From Liolophura sinensis (taxonomy: Eukaryota > Mollusca > Polyplacophora > Chitonida > Chitonidae), in NCBI RefSeq assembly GCF_032854445.1, contig NC_088295.1, positions 81,576,644 through 81,640,643 of the forward strand: 64,000 bases of DNA, read 5' to 3'. How positions within the stretch are numbered: position 1 is the stretch's first letter; every line of letters starts with the position of its first letter. Under the pieces are notes generated by a model. It was not told the DNA's origin. It made no database searches and worked only from the letters and a program-made list of their open reading frames with translations. Both the position numbers and the translations under genes were made by a program. This document shows positions 52,350-63,919 of the stretch, piece after piece.

Positions 52350-53600
52350 CAGTCCCCTGGCATTCCTGCTCACTGATGTAGTTACCCAGTCACCTGTCAT
52401 TACTGCTCCTTGATATTGTTACCCAGTCACCTGTCATTACTGTTCCTTGATATGGTTTCCCACTCACCTGTCATTACTGTTCCCTGATTTGGTTACCGAG
52501 CCACCTGACATTACTGCTCCTTGATACGATTACCCAGTCACCTGACATTACTGTTCCCTGATTTGGTTACCCAGCCACCTGACATTACTGCTCCTTGATA
52601 TGTTTACCCAGTCACCTGTCATTACTGTTCCCTGCTTTGGTTACCCAGTCACCTGACATTGTTGCTCCTTGATATGGTTTCCCAGTCACCTGTCATTACT
52701 GTTCCTTGATATGGTTACCCAGCCACCTGACATTACTGCTCCTTGATACGGTTACCCAGTCACCTGTCATTACGGTTCCCTGCTTTGGTTACCCAGTCAC
52801 CTGATATTACTGTTCTTTGATATGTTTACCCAGTCACCTGACATTACTGCTCCCTGTTTTGGTTACCCAGCCACCTGACATTACTGCTCCTTGATACGGT
52901 TACCCAGTTACCTGTCATTACTGTTTCCTGCTTTGGGTACCCAGTCACCTGATATTATTGCTCCTTGATATGTTTACCCAGTCACCTGACATTACTGTTC
53001 CCTGTTTTGGTTACCCAGTCACCTGACATTACTGCTCCTTGATATGGTTACCCAGTCACCTGACATTACTGCTCCATGATATGGTTACCCAGCCACCTGA
53101 CATTACTGCTCCTTGATACGGTTACCCAGTTACCTGTCATTACTGTTTCCTGCTTTGGGTACCCAGTCACCTGATATTATTGCTCCTTGATATGTTTACC
53201 CAGTCTCCTGACATTACTGTTCCCTGTTTTGGTTACCCAGTCACCTGACATTACTGCTCCTTGATATGGTTATCCAGTAACCTGACATTACTGTTTTGCT
53301 TACCCAGTCTCACCTGACATTACTGCTCCTTGATATGGTTATCCAGTCACCTAACATTACTGCTCCTTGATATGGTTACCCAGTCACTTAGCATTACTGC
53401 TCCCTGATTTAGTTACCCAATTTTGTGGCATTTTTGTGGCCTGATTTGGTTATCCAATCAGGTAGCCGGTATTATTTTTCTCTAGTTTGGTTACCCAATC
53501 ACCTGGCATTGCTGTTCCCTGGTATGGTTATCCATCCTCCTGTCATCACAGCTCCCTAATTTGCTTATCTGGTCATGTACCTGGCATTACTACTTCCTGA
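52350..53600 (+). repeat. Minisatellite of about 33 x 37-bp units, each carrying a CACCTG E-box
   Basis: The unit is GGTTACCCAGTCACCTGACA then TTACTGCTCCTTGATAT. Many adjacent units alternate between CTCCTTGATATGG and TTCCCTG(A/T/C)TTTGG endings. A block of six units starting at 52861 recurs at 53083, an offset of 222 bp, nearly identical over about 190 bp. Units decay towards the right end (53400-53600). CACCTG, the E-box bound by Snail/ZEB- and E2A-type factors, is kept in most units. It lies in an intron of the RING gene by the model here. Confidence 0.95.
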
Positions 53601-53601
53601 T

Positions 53602-53862
53602 ATAGTACTCAGTGGTAGAGGGCGTTTAAGCATGTGCCAAGGAGCCTTTCAACAATGTGGTCACTTTCACTTCTAGCTCATGCTGGCTTCCTCTCCGGCC
53701 GTGCGTACGAAGGTCTTCTAGCAACCTGGGGATGGTCATGGATTTCCCCCCCCCAGGATCTGTTCGGTTTCCTCCCACAATAATGCTGGCAGTCGTCAGA
53801 TAAGTGAAATATTCTTCAGTACGGTGTAAAACACCAATCAAATACATAAAACAAATATATGA
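53602..53862 (+). mobile_element. Near full-length tRNA-headed SINE
   Basis: The 5' end TAGTACTCAGTGGTAGAGGG resembles the tRNA D-arm/A-box (AGCTCAGTGGTAGAGC). The body runs through CTGGCTTCCTCTCCGGCCGT, GGGGATGGTCATGGATTTCC and GGTTTCCTCCCACAATAATG. The 3' end is AAGTGAAATATTCTTCAGTA, then CGGTGTAAAACACCAATCAA, then ATACATAAAACAAA. A recognisable B-box was not found, so the copy is probably decayed. It abuts the end of the minisatellite. The body and tail are, from memory, like repeats widespread in molluscs. Confidence 0.75.
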
Positions 53863-55696
53863 AATGGTATGAATCAGATATTCACCAGACAGGGGAAGGT
53901 GTGAAGGGTAGACCGGTTTAGTAACTTTTATTTCACCTGAGCAGATTCGGATTGGCCAGGTATGCCGTTATCAGGAAGCTGGAGTTTATCTGTGGCTAAT
54001 GGAACCTTGGAGCAGACATGTGGAAACACATGCTCCTTAATCAGGCCAAACTGATCCCATGGAAAGCTGCTGCTATTGAAGTTTAATGATGCAGAATGCC
54101 CAGGATGAGGAGTCAGGCATTAATAATTTAGAGGTTTGTTTTAAAGCAGTGTGATGGTGTGCATCTCCCTGGAGAGGAAGCTTGGATAGCCGAGACAATG
54201 GTGTCTGGCCTATCTTATTACACCATCTGTGGGCACAGGGTGTGAAGCTGGAATATAGCACTCCAGGTCAGGCTATTTTACATGTAGCTTCCCATGCAGG
54301 TTGACATAAGTTCATATGTATTTGTGTGCATGAAACTTGAAACGTTTTCCTGTTGATCTGAACTTGTAACGCAAACCAGTAAATCTCTTTTGTAAATCAC
54401 GATATCTCTTGACCTTTTACCAGATACAAGTTGACACTCCAACTCTATAACTCAGTATAACGCATAGTGTAGCCTGAAAAGATAAAGTTTTAACAACTGA
54501 CTTCTTTTTGAAGTGTTCTTGAAAGAAATTTCATTTAAAGTTTCATGTATGCAATAAAGAATTGTATGTACATAGACATTTTTATCTGCTATTTCAAACT
54601 TTTCATTTTGATAGAATCTGGTTTCTGAACCATTTACTACTGAAAGGAAAATATAGATATGGATGCATTGTACTGAAACAAATATTTCTTAAAGCAAGAA
54701 CTGTTCTCCTTTCAAGACACTGTCTCACAGCACTTGAAAAATAAACATATATTCATCGAAGTCACTGTGGTGAAGTAGAGGATGTGCCCTTCTTGAAAGC
54801 AGTGTAGTGGTTGGCCAAGAGTATCCCACATAAAACAGCTTGTATCTATAAGAAGTCCCCATGCACAGATCAGCTCAGTGCACCTTCATTTGTCATGTCT
54901 GCCCAAAGCCTCTTTCCATAGTCCCCTGTGACCCTGCAACTTCGCACATTCATCAAAAGGTCACAAGGGAGACTTCCTGCTATGAAATTTGTTAGGATAT
55001 CAGCTCATTAATAAAGCCCTCGTTTGCGGCGACTGATGCGCTCCGGATATCTGGTTTGTTTTCCACCATAATTTTTTTCTGTCATCCTTCATGTGCTGAT
55101 GTTTTTTTCCATAGCTGTAAGTAGCTGAACTTCAATTTTTCTTTTGTTCCTGTTTGTCCTGACTTTCAGTCATCCTGTCAGCTTTTGTGTTTAGAATTAG
55201 GCTGCACTGTACTTCCAGCATAAAAGAGCTGACTGCAAGAGACGAAAAAAAAAAAAGCCATCCTGCTAAATATCTTATGGAAATAACACTTTGAATTTGT
55301 CAAATGTTGTGTGGGCAGAAAAATAAAATTTGCCATAAATTTACTGATTAAGGAGTATAAATGCTATGATGTACACATATGTGGCCAATTATCTTGCTAT
55401 AATTAGGTTGCATGTAATTCAGAGTATTGATATGCTATTGCCACACACATAATATGGTGTATGTTTAAGACTTCTGTAGCCTGCTTCTCATAGACTGTAT
55501 AGGACTTGAAATTTTATACATGGCTAAGCCACTGATTTGGGGTGATTTGGACAGAGATCGTAGAAAAGTGAGTTGAAGTTTGTTTTGAGAGTAGGGTGAT
55601 ATCCTACTACACAGCTAGATAACTTTCATCATTAAATGGAATATTTCCTGACCTTTTTTTTTCGTCTAAAATGCACTATTTTGGGTAAATTTTTAG

Positions 55697-55829
55697 GAAA
55701 AATGCAATATTTATCCCGTATCTCAGAAGTATGTGAAACATTTGCCAGCAGCAGGAAGATTGTGCTTCAGACAGACAAACGCCGGAGAGGAACAGCTACC
55801 AGAATGCTGGCCACAAGCTTAATATCAGG
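55697..55829 (+). CDS. Probable coding exon (phase 1 to 2)
   Basis: Flanked by AAATTTTTAG and a GTAAAA donor at 55830. Entered in phase 1 from 44116, the open frame gives Gly, then KMQYLSRISEVCETFASSRK, IVLQTDKRRRGTATRMLATS, LIS. It is rich in Lys, Arg and Ser without a recognised fold. The other two frames are not open in the entered phase. The pyrimidine tract is moderate and the donor ordinary. If skipped, 44116 could join 63920 directly in phase 1, so inclusion is uncertain. Confidence 0.42.
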
Positions 55830-56912
55830 GTAAAACTTTCCCAGATTACTGCCACCTTCAAGCTGGTTTGTAATTTAATGGTCGATATTTTGTACCATTT
55901 TCTGTAGTTAGGGAGGTTGGCATGCATTCCCAGGTAATGGTAGGTTAACTATGCCTGGCAGATGACCATAATGAGTGTGTATCATGTAGCAGATGTCTGC
56001 CCCTGTATCTGTGGATCCAGCTGGCCTTGCCTGCGGCAACCATTCAGGCTAACATCTCCATAAACATAGCAGCTCGGGCATTAAACTGGACCCTCCAGAA
56101 TTATTACTTCCTAGATGGACTTGGGCTGGATGGATACAAGTATTGATAGAAAGATTAACCTTTGCCTCCCTTGTCAATGCTCTCTCGCAAATCCATTTTT
56201 CGATAACTCAATCTAGGTATTACTCATTTAACTAGCAAATTATATTGTGCTTCATCTCAAACGGAAATAACTTGACTTTCCAAAGATGTCGGGATAATAG
56301 GAAATTACACGAAGCCGACAATCCTGTCCCTGTGGGACATCAAATGGAGAAGTAGATTTCTCGTGACAAAGGCCGCTCAACTCTTTTGAGCATACCGCTT
56401 TGAGGTGTTCATCTAGGAACCTAATGGGATGGCAGTGTTTTCCTCGGGATACCAAAGGTAATCAGTGGATATCACTATTGTTTCAGGTTTAAAACACCCT
56501 CTAGCCTTGGCCATCCTCACAGTTAGCCTTGTTAGCTGGAGGATGCTGATGATCTATACATAATTCTGCCTGTCCTGTAACCTCGTCATTGTGATCATGG
56601 AGCCACCTTGCCCTAATGGTGTGAAGCATTTATACATTGTGGCTTTCCAGCATAGATTAACTTCAACGGTCTTCAGTTAAATTTCTGTCTTTGGTGTAGA
56701 AAGAGGTGACTTCACTCCCTATGTCTCAAATCTTGAGCAGTATTGTTAAGCAATCTGTTTGCATCATTTTGGATTAAAAAAAAAAACGACCACCACCAAC
56801 AGTTTCCCTCACTGCGGAGATCTTTTGATGTATAACTAGACATCTGGAATAGATACTGAAATGAAGGATGATGACCTATTTCCAATGACAGATAATTAAT
56901 TGTTCTGTGCAT

Positions 56913-56936
56913 GTTTTTTTTTTTTTTTTTTTTTTT
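56913..56936. repeat. Poly-T run (24 bases)
   Basis: An uninterrupted T tract. It may be the reverse of a retroposon poly-A tail, but no element body is recognised to its right. Confidence 0.9.
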
Positions 56937-57170
56937 AGCTGTTTGGAAATGGTGCATAAGTCCAGCATTTCAGTACAGGTAAATGTACTGAAAATGGAAG
57001 TGAGGAAAGGAATAATAAGGACCTTTATGGTTGCCAGATGCATTTAACTGCAGCTTTGGATAAGGATAATTCAATCCAGTTTCATCAAGACATAATTTTT
57101 GTGCACACATTTATTTTACTCCTACAGGAAGATCAAATTTGGACTGACTAAGTGAGACTGTTGGGGCCAT

Positions 57171-57561
57171 TTAGCTGCAGGCCCACTGTGCATATTGACC
57201 AATGCTGTGAATTGATTTCATGATCCTGATTCCATTCCCCTTAATCCCACACAAGTGTAAAACATTTGGTCTCGGTTGGCCCTTCACCACGGAGAGGATT
57301 GATTTTCTGACCGCTGAAGACCTGTTGAGATTGGGTTTGTTAGGCACCAATAACCCGCTCAGTTTGAATGACCTTAATGGTACAGCTTTCCACTCAATCT
57401 CCCATTCAGGTGTCAAGACCCTCTTGCTGCTGTTCTCCTTCAGGAATACATGCAGTGATATTCTGAGTGAGTGCCCAAATCCGTCAACAGTAAAGTATAA
57501 CCGCATAATGGGCCCAAATTTGAAAAGAAAGTTGGAAAAGACTAATTTCACACAGGATTAG
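57171..57561. other. Overlapping long open frames on both strands
   Basis: The + strand is open for 113 codons (57220-57561, including TTERIDFLTAEDLLRLGLLG) and the - strand for 126 codons (57171-57551). Neither has a convincing start context, splice sites or a known domain. A low stop-codon density on both strands fits either a conserved non-coding block or a decayed coding insert. Confidence 0.2.
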
Positions 57562-60072
57562 AAACAGTTGTTAAATTCCTCCTTTGACCATGAGAGAGCA
57601 TTCAGTGAAGTGCTTGATTAGCTTCAAAGAAGACTCGCTTGACATGGTATTGGGAGCTGCAGTACAGCTTCGGTTGGCTTATTTATGAAATGACTGGGAA
57701 ACTCTTTGTGGATAAAGCTACAAGTCAAGTTCAGGTGTCAAAGCTCTTTCCGCAAACACTGGCATACATGTAAATCATTGCCAAAATTTCACAACAAGTA
57801 ACAACAAGTCTTACAGCAAGTAACCTTTCTTTGAACAGGAAAATTAGCCTATTTGCAGTGCAGCCACTTCCTGCAATTTCTTACGCCTAATAGAAACTAA
57901 CCCTAGAGATATAAATATGTATCTGGATGGAGTGGTGTGGGCGACAGCCACACAAATCAATTAATCAATTGTGTATTGACATTTATCCAGTTTTACAAAT
58001 TGGCCTGGCTATTTATCTTCATTTTGGAATCCTGGTACCTTGTATGTTTAAGAAGGAAAGCCAATTTATTTTGACGTGGAAGTGTGAATAGAGCCAAATA
58101 AGACCCCCAAAAATGACATCTTCCAGTCAACGGCCAGACTTACATGTATATGTGCAATATATCTGAACATAATTCTGACCAAAAATTGAAGTGTGGCCTA
58201 TATTAATAAATGTTGTACATGTACTTCATGAATATCCGATTTTCATATCCATGTTTTTAGGCAAGACGTATACATTTTTGGTTTTCAAAAAGATATAGAT
58301 AGGATGGAAGATTGTTAGTATTCTTGCATTATAGTTGTGAATTTGCATGTATTAACACATTCAGCATCAGGAATTGGGAGATTTCATCTAAACCTGTCAT
58401 GTTTGAAATATTTGATGGAAAGGAATCTGGCCAGAAAGATGAAAGATGTGAAATGGACAGCAGAATCGTAAACTTCTGGCCATGAATGTACATTGTATGA
58501 TGGGTTGATGTGCGTTTACACTGTAAATTTGTATAGAATGGATAAGGATTGCAGCCACACAGACTCTGTCCCCTGCTGGCCAGGAGGTGAAGATATACAC
58601 CCTCCCAGGTCACATACATACCTGATGAAACCAGACACCCCTTATCTAATCTAAATCACATGGACTAAGGCTGAAGTTAGTGCTCATCTAACCTACAAGG
58701 TGGCCTATACCCTGAACCTGTGTCTGGAGGCTCCCAGACAGTGGATTTACTCCTTAGCCCTCGATTCCCTGTCTGGTGTACTTCTACTGACCAGTACCAG
58801 ATCTCCAGGTAGCTTTCACTACTAATTGGTATAACAGCTAACTGGTAGAAAAGCACACAGATGTCTGTTGGTGAAGTGGCAGACTGGGTTTGGCCAGTCT
58901 AATGGCTCTGTCCTATTCTATTGCATTGCAGGAATGGAATCTTAATCATTGTCTGGCCATGGAAACATGCCTATAACATTTTGTCATATGGCTTTGCGTG
59001 CTTAGCAAAATGATAGACAGTTGGTTGAATGCAGTTTGGCATTAGAAATTCTTTATATCAGCTTTCACATCTTGGATGAGGTATCAGATGACATTGAGGG
59101 AGGATTTTTCACAAAATTTTAGATTAAGGCCTATCATTATCTATGAAGTCTTGCAAAAACTCATTGCATCAGATGAATCCTGTCCATGACGATTTTTGAG
59201 GAAGAAGATATGAATCAGCAGAAGTTTATGTTAAAAATAAGCCAAGTGGCATCTCGTGATTTCTGCGAGAAATTTGAACATATGAGTTTTGCTATGACTC
59301 CCGTGGGAAATTGCCTCTCAGGTTATACCTGTTTCCATTACAACTCCAAGAACCATGTGCTCAGTTAGCCGTGGAAAGAAATCTTATCTAGTGCTGTGAA
59401 GGTGATCTTCTTTAAGAAGATTCCTGTGTTTTTGTTCTGATAGGAATCTTCTCTAGCTGAAATTGCACCGTAGGTTATCCCAACTTGTGAGCTATTTGTA
59501 CAAATTAGAAGACTAGAATTTGAGCTGGTGCTAATGTACTGGACGGAAGTGCTGGCCTTTGCTTGCTGTGGTCTCTTGTTGGGGACTGGATTATGGTGAA
59601 AAACATGAAAGGGAACTATCCTGGCTATTGTAATAACTTGTATTAGAGTATCTCAGTCTCCTGAGCAACTGGAGATAGCTAGTTGGTATCAAATCACTAC
59701 CACCCTCTTTACCTTTGATGTACTTGAACACAGCATTATTAAGGCTGCAGTGCTCATTATATACCTGTTGATAAGAAAACAGTTCCTGACCGTCTATAAG
59801 AGATAGTACATGGCTGGTCGCATCTCTTTGTCATACACCACAGTAAACACAAAACTCACATGGCCAGCAACAAATAGCTAGATCAGCTGTGTTAGCAGGT
59901 GTAAATGTTTCTTTCACTTTTATACATGTTCAGAATAATAGCCCAAAGCATACATTTCACCTTTGTTAAAGGTTAGCCTTACTTCCTGGTACTTAGTAAC
60001 TTTTCTTTTTAAATGTTAAAAATAAATAAGCAGTGAATGTGAGAGAGGGTTCTGGCTGTGGCAGCCAGACAG

Positions 60073-60107
60073 TCTCTCTCTCTCTATCTCTCTCTCTCTC
60101 TCTCTCT
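60073..60107 (+). repeat. CT microsatellite
   Basis: A (CT)n run of about 35 bases with one interruption (CTCTATCTCT). Likely polymorphic in length. Confidence 0.95.
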
Positions 60108-60322
60108 GCCTGCTGTGCATTACATGTTCATCAGTTACGGTTATGGAGGGCTTAGTGTGTGGTTGGCCTAGGTTAGGGGTGGGTGGTACTGTGAAGTGAT
60201 AATCTGCTGTTATTTCTCTGGCTGACCCTGTTGGTGTATGTGTACCATGTGTGAAGTGTGACTAGGGGACTGGGGTGAGGATTGCTGGCCAGATCCTCAG
60301 ACACAGGTGGGCTGTATTTCAG

Positions 60323-60408
60323 AGCTCTCTACCCTCTCACATGCACTCATCCACAGTCTCCAGATTCACCTCTGTCAGTTTGCCTGCTGCAACACTTGCC
60401 TGCCATCA
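60323..60408 (+). CDS. Possible coding exon (phase 2 to 1)
   Basis: The acceptor is GGGCTGTATTTCAG ending at 60322; an alternative in the same phase is CTGGCCAG ending at 60292. The donor is GTAAGT at 60409. Joined to 55829 it reads Gly, then ALYPLTCTHPQSPDSPLSVC, LLQHLPAI, and leaves in phase 1, matching the next exon. Phase fit at both ends is the main support. The composition is Pro/Ser/Leu-rich with no fold recognised. Confidence 0.35.
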
Positions 60409-63400
60409 GTAAGTTACGCCTGTATTTGTCAGCTGGGTCTGTTCACCTATTGAACGCTTCTTAAAAGCTGAGGAATTCTACAACTTATTTTAGTTCATTC
60501 CTATTTTTATTATGGCTGGAGAATGTGTTTAACCAGAAATAGGCTTCGTGTTAAGTTAACCTGTATACTGCATGCTTGTCTGGGATTGAGTGTCAGATAT
60601 CATGTGTGAGGGATATGAAGTGATGAGAACTGGCCAGTCTATCTAAGCCCACACCTGCCCTATGTTATAAAGTTGGGCTGATAGAGCCAGCAGGTGGACA
60701 AGCAGTTGAGGAAATGGAATGCCCTTGTAATGACTCCTCTGACCAGGTTTATCTCCTCTGTCAAATATAGGAAAATGCTAGCACTTCATGTGTGTTTTAT
60801 GTCTCCTGATAAAAAAAGAACTTGTTACATGGTTTATGAACCACTCAAGAGACATCCAGCCTCCATTAGCTCCCACTGTACAAGTGTGAAAAGATGGCGA
60901 TGATATATATCCCTTAAGGCTGGCTTAAGCCAGGACTTCACAAAAAATTGTCCTTTGCGAAGTAGTCTCAGTGAGCATGTTTAATAGAATGGCAGTTTAA
61001 AGCCCGAGCCAGCCCTGTCAGGTGGGCTTCCTGACCTTTAAACATGGCCCCAAATTGTTACCTCTTGACTCCATCAGGTTGATGGGCAACCCAACCAAAT
61101 CTTCCTAAAATGTACATGCTGGTCGCCCACTCTGTGCCCACCCCATCTTGTCATGCCTTGCAGAGGCTACATTTTACTCAATCCCTGCTCGCTGGCCTAA
61201 CTGGTCATTACCTGTGGCTGCTTTACCAACATCTCTCTTCTTCTGACAGCAGTCTACATGGAACTGGAATCATTGATGTAGTGACAGTGAATCAGATGTC
61301 ATTGCAGTGTTTATAAGTGCCTCATCCTTAGATAACACTACATTGTACAGGTACGAGATTACTAGTGTCCTGTCTCTCTATGACAATATATTGAACACAG
61401 GTGTCTGATGAGTAGATGGCAGTGCAGGTACATGATTTAAAGTGTCTCATTCCTGTATATTAGGCGTTCACATGCACAATATATACCTTTAGTTGCATAA
61501 TCCAGTCATCATTTAATGAAGGGATGTCATGTATTGTTTTATTGCATTTTGAATGTGTTCATGTCTGCAGGACATAGCATGACATACATATACTGACTGG
61601 ATATTCAACAGAGCATATAATATATATACAAGTTGTGATCTGAATGATCATGGGCCATACGTGTGTGTAGTAGGCCATGAAGCTGGTGGTCTCCTATCTG
61701 TCTGGGTGTTCAGCCCAAAGCCTGTTAAACTGCTGCAATTTGAAGGTTATTTGTGTCAGTACGATAAGTCTATTAGGCCTAATTGGCGTGTCTACAAGTG
61801 AGCTAATCTGATTATCAGCCTGCCTGTTATTGGCTTCATATGGTGGGAAGTAGTGACAGTGGGATGTTGAGCTAAGGCAGTGTCCTTATTTATAGTGGGA
61901 GGTAGGTATATGCTCCTTAGTCCAGTGTCAGACTAGTTACACTGTTAATGGAGCATAAAACTGCTACCATCTGAGCTCTTCTCATCACTTTTGCGTTCTA
62001 GTATTCTCATCACTGTTGCGTTCTAGTCTTCTCATCACTTATGCATTCTAGCATTACTTTTGTGTTCTAGTCTTCTCATCACTTTGCGTTCTAGTCTTCT
62101 CATCACTTTGCGTTCTAGTCTTCTCATCACTTTTGCACTCTATTCTTCTCATCAGTTTTGTGTTCTAGTCTTTTCATAACTTTTGCATTCTGTTCTTCTC
62201 ATCACTTTTGTACTCTAGTCTTCTCATCACTTTCACGTTCTAGTCTTCTCATTACTTTTGCGTTCCAGTCTTCTCATCACTTTTGCGTTTTAGTCTTCTC
62301 ATCACTTTTGCGCTCTAGTCTTCTCATCACTTTTGCGTTCCGGTCTTCTCATCAATTTTGTGTTCTAGTCTTCTCATCACTTGCTTAATTACATGTACTT
62401 GTTTGCACTGTATTAAAGCCAGGTCATGAAAAGAGTTTACCATTAACCCATCCAAAGCTCACATGCATTCACAGCTTCATTTAAAATTTTGATGTGCTGT
62501 TTTAATACAGTTTGAATGTGTCCATGGACTAAAATCAGTTGATGGTGCACTAATTACGTAGTGTTAAAAAGAGTTCATTTCTGCATTACTGACATCGTAT
62601 TGTGTAGTTTACTTTGAAGCAGTTCATTAACATTTTTGATTTCGAAAAAGACTGTAATAGATATAAATATTAAAGATTTTGCTGTTAAAAGTTCATTTTA
62701 TGAGAAATTTTGCTGTCATACATTATTGTTGGCATTAGTCTTCCTGCTTATTGCCAGTCTCAGTTGACTGACACTTAGCTCTGGATAGACTTTATAAATG
62801 TTGGGTGAAGGTGGACATTCCATGAATATTGTATTTTGTTTTCATGTTATTCCTTTTGTCTAGATTTTTTTATCTGTGTTGACATGAACATTTTTGTGGA
62901 ATCAACCACAGTGTCATTTGACTTGGTTTGGCTTTGGTGAGTCTTTGATGAAATCAGTATGAGAGACTTATGACAATACTGTTTCTTCAGCTTGTAATGT
63001 AAATGTATCAGCAGTGGCTAAGAACTTTCATTCCAAGACAATTTTAATCAATCATGTGTTCAGGATGAAACAGACAATAACTAACATGGTCCTTATTTAT
63101 AAGACAGAAGAAGAAAGAACTAGTACTGGACCAGTAGATGCTGACAGACACACTGTCAAGTTCAGATTGATTGCCCTTACAGTTGTTTGCCTTCCGTTGA
63201 TTTTTTGTTTGAAAGAAAGGTGATGATATAAATGATGGTTTGCTGTAGAGGAAGTAATATCTTCAGAGAACAGAAACCTGACAAAGTCTTTCTTCCATGC
63301 TCAGATCTCGTCATGAAATGTGAAAACTCTTAATCAGTCATAGGTGTGGACAAGCGTAAAAAATCACTCCACCAAATGCTCATGTAGGAACATGGATTTG

Positions 63401-63919
63401 CAACAAGAATTCAAAGCATTTCATTGTGAGCTTTAGCATAAAATTTGATCTTACTGACCAAAGCTTTTTTTTACGTTCTGATAATGCTGTTTTAATATAA
63501 TATTGTCTTGACAAAATCATTTCACTGGAGTTTTGATGTTTTCTTAATTTAATACTCCCAGGAAACTTACTGTCATTGTTAACATCAATCTTGCAAATGC
63601 ATATTGCATTCAGCAGGAAGGTAAACAGTATTTTCAACAACACATAATCTGTGGTATTGATGGTGATGTAATTCATGGGGCCCATACATTGGGGTGGGCT
63701 GTTGCTATGGAGATTGGGGTTAGTGGTGCAGTAAACCATAGAAAATGAGGAAAGAAGGCAGCACATGGAAATTCATCAGTTGCTAGGCATTTCTCCAAGC
63801 CCTTGCTTGATTTGTGGCCTGTATGAAACAAGTGCAAATACCTGATGTATCCTCATTGAAACTTGGGAAGTGATAAATCAAAGACATGGGAGAGTGCATC
63901 TTACTAATTGCTACTTCAG
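60409..63919 (+). other. Intron of about 3.5 kb
   Basis: It contains the 25-bp minisatellite at 61977-62382. The rest holds only short ORFs and nothing else recognisable. Confidence 0.4.
61977..62382 (+). repeat. Minisatellite, about 16 units of 25 bp
   Basis: The unit is TTCTCATCACTTTTGCGTTC then TAGTC, with point changes, single-base indels and one partly deleted unit near 62040. The frame through it gives a repeated Ser/Leu/Phe-rich peptide, which is an artefact of the repeat and not a gene. Confidence 0.95.

Larger units (their letters stand above)
44117..55696 (+). other. Intron of about 11.6 kb (if the 55697 exon is real)
   Basis: It contains the inverted-repeat element and minisatellite at 45786-46800, a possible start or micro-exon at 50451-50478, a weak SINE tail at 51828-51912, the 37-bp minisatellite at 52350-53600 and a SINE at 53602-53862. 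The stretch 49500-50450 is richer in G and C than the rest. Confidence 0.5.
55830..60322 (+). other. Intron of about 4.5 kb
   Basis: No other coding exon is supported. It contains an A/T-run region (poly-T at 56913-56936), a stretch open on both strands at 57171-57561, a block with less AT-rich composition at about 55860-58000 and a CT microsatellite at 60073-60107. Confidence 0.4.

Noticed and set aside
62158-62388. 76-residue repetitive Ser/Leu/Phe peptide
   Set aside because: It is only the translation of the 25-bp minisatellite.
63380-63766. 128-codon minus-strand frame
   Set aside because: Composition follows the AT-rich DNA; no start context, splice signals or recognisable domain, and it lies antisense just before the last exon.
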